Shown: in pieces, positions 60,194-64,000 of the stretch
Layout: the number at the start of each line of letters is the position of its first letter
How positions within the stretch are numbered: the stretch's first letter is position 1
Source of the DNA: Candidatus Hebobacterum abditum
GTDB lineage: Bacteria; Armatimonadota; Hebobacteria; Hebobacterales; Hebobacteraceae
NCBI GenBank assembly: GCA_029821875.1
Contig: JALGXW010000002.1
Coordinates: 163,864 to 227,863, forward strand
Reading direction: 5' to 3'
Length of the DNA: 64,000 nt
Notes under the pieces: model-generated
Told to the model about the DNA's origin: nothing
Database searches by the model: none
What the model saw: the letters and a program-made list of their open reading frames with translations, nothing else
Translations under genes and position numbers: made by a program

Positions 60194-60859
60194 TCAGTCC
60201 GAGTCCCACCCGTGCTCGCCCACCAGCGGGACGAACACACAGCCCCCCAGATTCTGATGTTCGAGCTTGTCGCCGCGCTTCGTGACTCGGGTCAAGGTCT
60301 GGCCCCAGCGGTCGCCCAGGGGCGCCACAAGGATGCCGCCATCGGCCAGTTGCTCGACCCATGGGTCGGCGATCTTCGGGCAGGCGGCGGTGACGATGAC
60401 CCGGTCGTAGGGCGCCTTCTCGGGATAGCCTAGGCTTCCGTCCCCGATAAGGACGGTGGCACCGTGGTAGCCTAGCTCGGCCAGCACACAGCTCGCCCTC
60501 TCGGCCAGAGTCGAGAAGCGCTCGACGCTGTACACCTCGCTGCTGAGTTCGGCCAGAATGGCCGCCTGGTAGCCGGAGCCCGTTCCGATCTCGAGCACGC
60601 GCTCGTCTCCGTTCAGCCGGAGCGCCTCCGTCATGAGAGCCACCATGTACGGCTGGGAGATCGTCTGCCCATCCCCAATGGGAAGGGGGTAGTCGTTGTA
60701 CGCGCCGGGGTCGTCGGGGTGGGGGAGGAAGCGATGGCGGGGGACGCGCTCCATGGCTGAGAGCACCCGCGGGTCTTTGATTCCGCGGCCGCGGAGCTGC
60801 TGCTCCACCATCGCTCTTCGGGCGGCCATGTGCTGATCGTGCTCAGACAACTGAGCCAC
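60194..60859 (-). CDS. pcm: Pcm: protein-L-isoaspartate O-methyltransferase
   Basis: A 221-aa SAM methyltransferase that repairs isoaspartyl residues. PRHRFLP (about 40), YNDYPLPIGDGQTISQPYMVALM (motif region DGQTISQPY), EIGTGSGYQAA (about 90-100), VYSVER and the C-terminal FVPLVGEHGW are diagnostic. It overlaps the URO-D-like gene by 17 nt. Confidence 0.95.
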   Translation of the reverse strand: MAQLSEHDQHMAARRAMVEQQLRGRGIKDPRVLSAMERVPRHRFLPHPDDPGAYNDYPLPIGDGQTISQPYMVALMTEALRLNGDERVLEIGTGSGYQAAILAELSSEVYSVERFSTLAERASCVLAELGYHGATVLIGDGSLGYPEKAPYDRVIVTAACPKIADPWVEQLADGGILVAPLGDRWGQTLTRVTKRGDKLEHQNLGGCVFVPLVGEHGWDSD

Positions 60860-61997
60860 TCCCGGTCGGTGCCGTTCGGGCGGCGCGCGGACGGCGGCCG
60901 GCGGCTTCGTACATGGCTAGGATATTCGCGAGCGGCGTCTGCACGGTGATGCTGTGGCTGCTGCCGAGGATGAATCCCCCCCCAGCCTCGCAGTCCTGTA
61001 TTGACTGCTGCGCCTGGCCTCGGATACCTTCCGGCTCCGCCATAACTAGATCATGGTTGCTGACTCCGCCCCAGAGGCAGAGATCGCGGCCGAAGTCGCG
61101 CTTGAGGCTCGCGATATCCTCAAGGGGCTGGATTGCCTGGTAGACATCGATGCCGGCTTCGATCATGTCCGGCAGAATGAGACGAAGGTTGCCGCACGAG
61201 TGACAGATCAGGTACATGCCGCTGTCGTGGGCTGCCTGGCAGATGTGCTGCAGCGCGGGGAAGAACACCTGCCGGAATACCTGCGGCGACATGAACGGTC
61301 CTGTGTTGAAACCATAGTCGTCGCCGACCAGCACCGCGTCAAAGCCGAGCTTCGCGAAGAACGGCATCCGCCGAGCGAGAGACTCGTATCCCGCGAGAAC
61401 ATCGGCCGCCAGACCCTCCGGATCTTCCGCCAGTTGGAGCATCCTCTCTTCGACCCACAGCGCGGAGAAGACGGGCAAGTGGGCGTCGCCCATCCCCGTG
61501 AAGACGAAGTGAGTGTCGCCCAGCTCGGCCAGGATGTACTCGATGACCTCCAGCTCCGAGGGATCGGGCGCGAACTGGCCGTCGAGGAAGCGCTCCGGGC
61601 GCGGCGGCTCGAACGACTCACTCCCGCGCTCGAGCAGCATCAAGTCACGGGTCAGCTCGGAGTAGCGGAAGACGTTGCCGTGGCGATCCCGCCAGGTCTC
61701 TTCGTCAAGTCGTTCCGGGCGCTCGTACTGGATGTCTCTTGGGAACGTGAGGTCTGCGCACACGAGGTCTGCTTCCAGACGCTTCACCAGTTCGACAGCA
61801 TCCCGGCTAACCGACTCCACGACTTCGTCGCGGCGGCCCTCCCACATGGCCTTGATGAGATCCGTCTTGCCGCGCAGGAAGGTCGGACGTCCGAGGACGA
61901 GTGAGGCAGGCTCGTAGTCGATGATCCACTCGCCGATGGGAACACTGTCGGGATCGCGGTGCTCGATGGCGGCCTTCACGCGTTCCTTCGAAGTCAA
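60843..61997 (-). CDS. URO-D-like protein (corrinoid methyltransferase superfamily)
   Basis: A 384-aa uroporphyrinogen-decarboxylase-fold protein. TSKERVKAAIEHRDPDSVP (about 2-20), FTGMGDAHLPVFSALWVEE, VLVGDDYGFNTGPFMSPQVFRQVFFP (motif DDYG...MSP) and ICHSCGNLRLILPDMIEAG (about 265-283) are typical. HxC in CHSCGN, with Cys in DCEAGGGF, resembles the zinc site of MtaA/CmuA-like corrinoid methyltransferases rather than true HemE. Substrate unknown; no partner corrinoid protein nearby. Confidence 0.78.
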   Translation of the reverse strand: MTSKERVKAAIEHRDPDSVPIGEWIIDYEPASLVLGRPTFLRGKTDLIKAMWEGRRDEVVESVSRDAVELVKRLEADLVCADLTFPRDIQYERPERLDEETWRDRHGNVFRYSELTRDLMLLERGSESFEPPRPERFLDGQFAPDPSELEVIEYILAELGDTHFVFTGMGDAHLPVFSALWVEERMLQLAEDPEGLAADVLAGYESLARRMPFFAKLGFDAVLVGDDYGFNTGPFMSPQVFRQVFFPALQHICQAAHDSGMYLICHSCGNLRLILPDMIEAGIDVYQAIQPLEDIASLKRDFGRDLCLWGGVSNHDLVMAEPEGIRGQAQQSIQDCEAGGGFILGSSHSITVQTPLANILAMYEAAGRRPRAARTAPTGSGSVV

Positions 61998-62084
61998 GGC
62001 TGATCTCCGCGCCTGTGCTGGACGCGATTATACCGCGGAGTGGCGGGGTTTGGAACAACCAGCGACGCCGTAGGCGACAGGGCC

Positions 62085-63945
62085 CTAAGGCGCCGCGACT
62101 GGAGCTGCTGACTCCTTCGGCTGATCTTCTGCAGGCAGCAGCCTGAACGTGACCATGGCGGAGTCTGTGACCTCGGGGAAGCGGAGCTGGAGTTCGGTCT
62201 TGGCAAAGGTGCGGCCGTGGCTGTCCTCGACCGATTCCACGAGGTGGAAGGTGGCAAGATGTGCTGCATTGGTCGTGGGCTTCTCTGGCCTCTCCGCTGC
62301 CCTGTCTACCACCTGGCGCTGCTGGGCGATGGTCATCTCGTCGAAGGACAGCCCTTGCGGGGATCGCAGCTTCCCTTGCTGTTCCGACGACAGGGAGGCA
62401 TAGAGCAAGAGTCCCCAGCGATTGTCTGGCAAGGCGGCATAGATGCCGGCCCGCTGCAGATCGCGAGGGAATCCTGAGACGTGGAGGTCTTGGGCGTCGA
62501 CGAGCACGGCCAGCTCTGCCAGATCATCCATCGTAAGCTCCCCTTGTGCCTCCATTCTCGCGCGGTAGTCGGCGATGACTGGTTCGGGTATCTCGGTCTT
62601 TGCGAGCCTGTACCAGTCGACACGGTGGAACAGGAGGCAGTCGCCGACCTTCTCCCACAGGTACACGTCTCCGTGGAAGTCATCTTCGCCTAACACGTAG
62701 AGCAGCCGCCACAGCGGGACGCCCTCGCGCACTTCGTCGGGAATATGTGGTGGACGCAGTGTGAAGTAGTCGGAGATCACCGGGAGTCCGGTCTCCCCGG
62801 CGACGAATGCCTGCGCCTCTACGAACTCGGCGAACTCCTGGTCGCCGACGACGATGGTCTGAAGCAGAGCCGGATCGGTGGGCTCGATCCATTCGCGCTT
62901 GCGGCGTTCCTCGCGCCTCTTCGCCGCCACGCGGAAGCCCTCTCTATCCATGTCCATCGTCATCTCGAAGGCCGTGTCCTCGTCGACGGTGCTGGTCGCC
63001 GTCAGGAGGCGCGTGTAGCAGTACTGCCCCTCGTCGAGGTTGCAGTAGCGTGGATGGAGGGCGACGTCGTGGATGGCGGGATACCCCTGCTCATGCGGTA
63101 TGTCCAGCGATATCCAGACGCCCCAGCCGTGGCCGACCCGGTGATCCTCGAAGCTGACGGTGGCATGGGACAGGTTATCCTGCCAGTTCCTCACCTCCGG
63201 CGGCAGGTTCTCGCCGGACAATCTGTCTATAAACCAGTCCGCGATGCGATGGAGGGCCCCCCGAAGTCGTTCAGGCGCCTGCGAGTATTCAGTGGCAATG
63301 CTGCCCATCCCCTGGAACTGCTCCATCTGCTCCGGGGGAAGCGACAGCAGGATCTCGAGGAGGTCTCGGGAGTGCGGGTCACGCACGCTGCGCGCGAGGA
63401 GAAGGTCGGTCTTCTCAAGCTCGGCGAGTTCTTCCTCCGACATGCGTAGTGCCTGGCGAGCCAGCGCTATGCGGTCAACCAGCTTCTCCCTCTTCTCCTC
63501 CCTCTTCCTCTGGGCGGCTTGTTCCGAGAGCCAGTCCATGGTCTGCTCCACCCCGGCGTTGCGATGGAGCAGGTATACTGGCTCTTCCCCGCTCTCGTCG
63601 ATGTCCCAGTGGCACTCCTGAAGCGCCTCAGGAATCTGCACCATGATCGCCTTCAGAGGCAGGCCCTTGGAGACCACGGTCAGCTTCCGCTCGCCGACCG
63701 TGTCGAGGTCCTCGGGCGCAACACTCAGCGAGACGCCCGTTCAGCGAGACGCCCGTTGCCTCTGAGAGGATCTCCAACGCGGGAACCGCTGCGCGGCCGA
63801 TGATCTCGATCTCGACAGGCTGTCGCAGGCGCTCGTCGATGTCGGCCACCTCGGGCTGCCATTGCTCCCTCGCACCGAGGCCAGTTGCAGAGAAGGCTGC
63901 GACCGGTACGCATAGCAGCGCCGCCGCGACAAGCAGGCTCCGCAT
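62085..63945 (-). pseudogene. secreted STN-domain protein broken by a 16-bp duplication
   Basis: Two adjacent frames belong to one gene. Frame 1 (from 63945) has a signal peptide (SLLVAAALLCVPVAAFSA) and IEIIGRAAVPALEILSEATGVSL, the start of a secretin/TonB short N-terminal (STN) domain. It is broken at 63726..63757, where 16 bp are tandemly duplicated. Deleting one copy gives SVAPEDLDTVGERKLTVVSKG and runs in frame into the 62085 reading frame, for 614 codons in total. The rest is alpha/beta-rich with no recognised enzyme motif. GGAGG precedes the starts (63954, 63951 or 63945). Confidence 0.8.
63726..63757. repeat. perfect 16-bp tandem duplication
   Basis: CAGCGAGACGCCCGTT at 63726..63741 is repeated exactly at 63742..63757. 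It adds 16 bases to an otherwise continuous frame and causes the frameshift of the surrounding gene. Confidence 0.95.
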
Positions 63946-64000
63946 CAGCATCATCCCTCCTCCGGCTCCCCCATCTCGCTCGCATGAGCGAGTGGCAGGT

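Overview
The window is G+C-rich bacterial chromosome with dense coding on both strands, frequent 4-nt gene overlaps and clear Shine-Dalgarno sites. I see no rRNA, tRNA, phage, transposase or CRISPR. Three surface proteins end in SLH triplets with a VTR-x-QMAVYI signature, and one pseudopilin has the PVFARARES and H-X9-DG motifs. With URO-D-like and agarase-like proteins, this resembles uncultured Armatimonadota or a similar phylum rich in such proteins. That assignment is inference from protein style, not a database match.

Layout. 1-4.4 kb: a small secreted protein, a Cof-type HAD phosphatase, a LarA-like protein and a PfkB sugar kinase. 4.4-13.4 kb (minus): a probable exopolysaccharide locus with a HEAT-repeat membrane protein, a processive GT2 synthase, a DUF2334-like deacetylase-like protein and two proteins sharing a TIM-barrel hydrolase-like domain, one of them fused to a deacetylase-like region. 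13.5-21.5 kb (minus): a small zinc-ribbon protein, a barrel-like exported protein and three SLH proteins carrying 7, 7 and 14 beta-propeller repeats. 21.7-27.4 kb (plus): an M20 hydrolase, then a strong promoter, cobalamin riboswitch and terminator in front of pseudopilin-cobU-cobT-cobS-btuF-like. 27.4-29.7 kb (minus): pabB and pabC. 29.8-32.9 kb (plus): a zur-znuA-znuC-znuB zinc uptake operon behind a palindromic operator.

32.9-46.9 kb is mixed: an MBL hydrolase, a J-like/TPR membrane protein without HPD, a DUF3352-like protein, a macro domain, a small kinase, two exported proteins sharing an unrecognised domain, a G5/3D wall protein, an agarase-like probable pseudoenzyme, a radical SAM protein, OsmC, a GT-C transferase and a QueT-like permease. 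46.9-55.4 kb (minus) is a long probable operon: ligA, an AMMECR1 protein, an HD protein, six tightly coupled membrane-associated genes of unknown function (one DUF6754-like) and mtaB. 55.5-64 kb: an FKBP lipoprotein, pcrA/uvrD, a GT-C transferase, pcm, a URO-D-like protein and a secreted STN-domain gene broken by a perfect 16-bp tandem duplication.

Most interesting: (1) the exopolysaccharide-like locus; (2) the SLH/propeller family with an ECF-sigma-like promoter motif (AGAAC-N17-CGTCTAATA) in front of two members and a third copy apparently driving a short noncoding transcript; (3) the six-gene membrane cluster beside ligA; (4) B12-riboswitch control of a pseudopilin; (5) the duplication-inactivated gene at the right edge.
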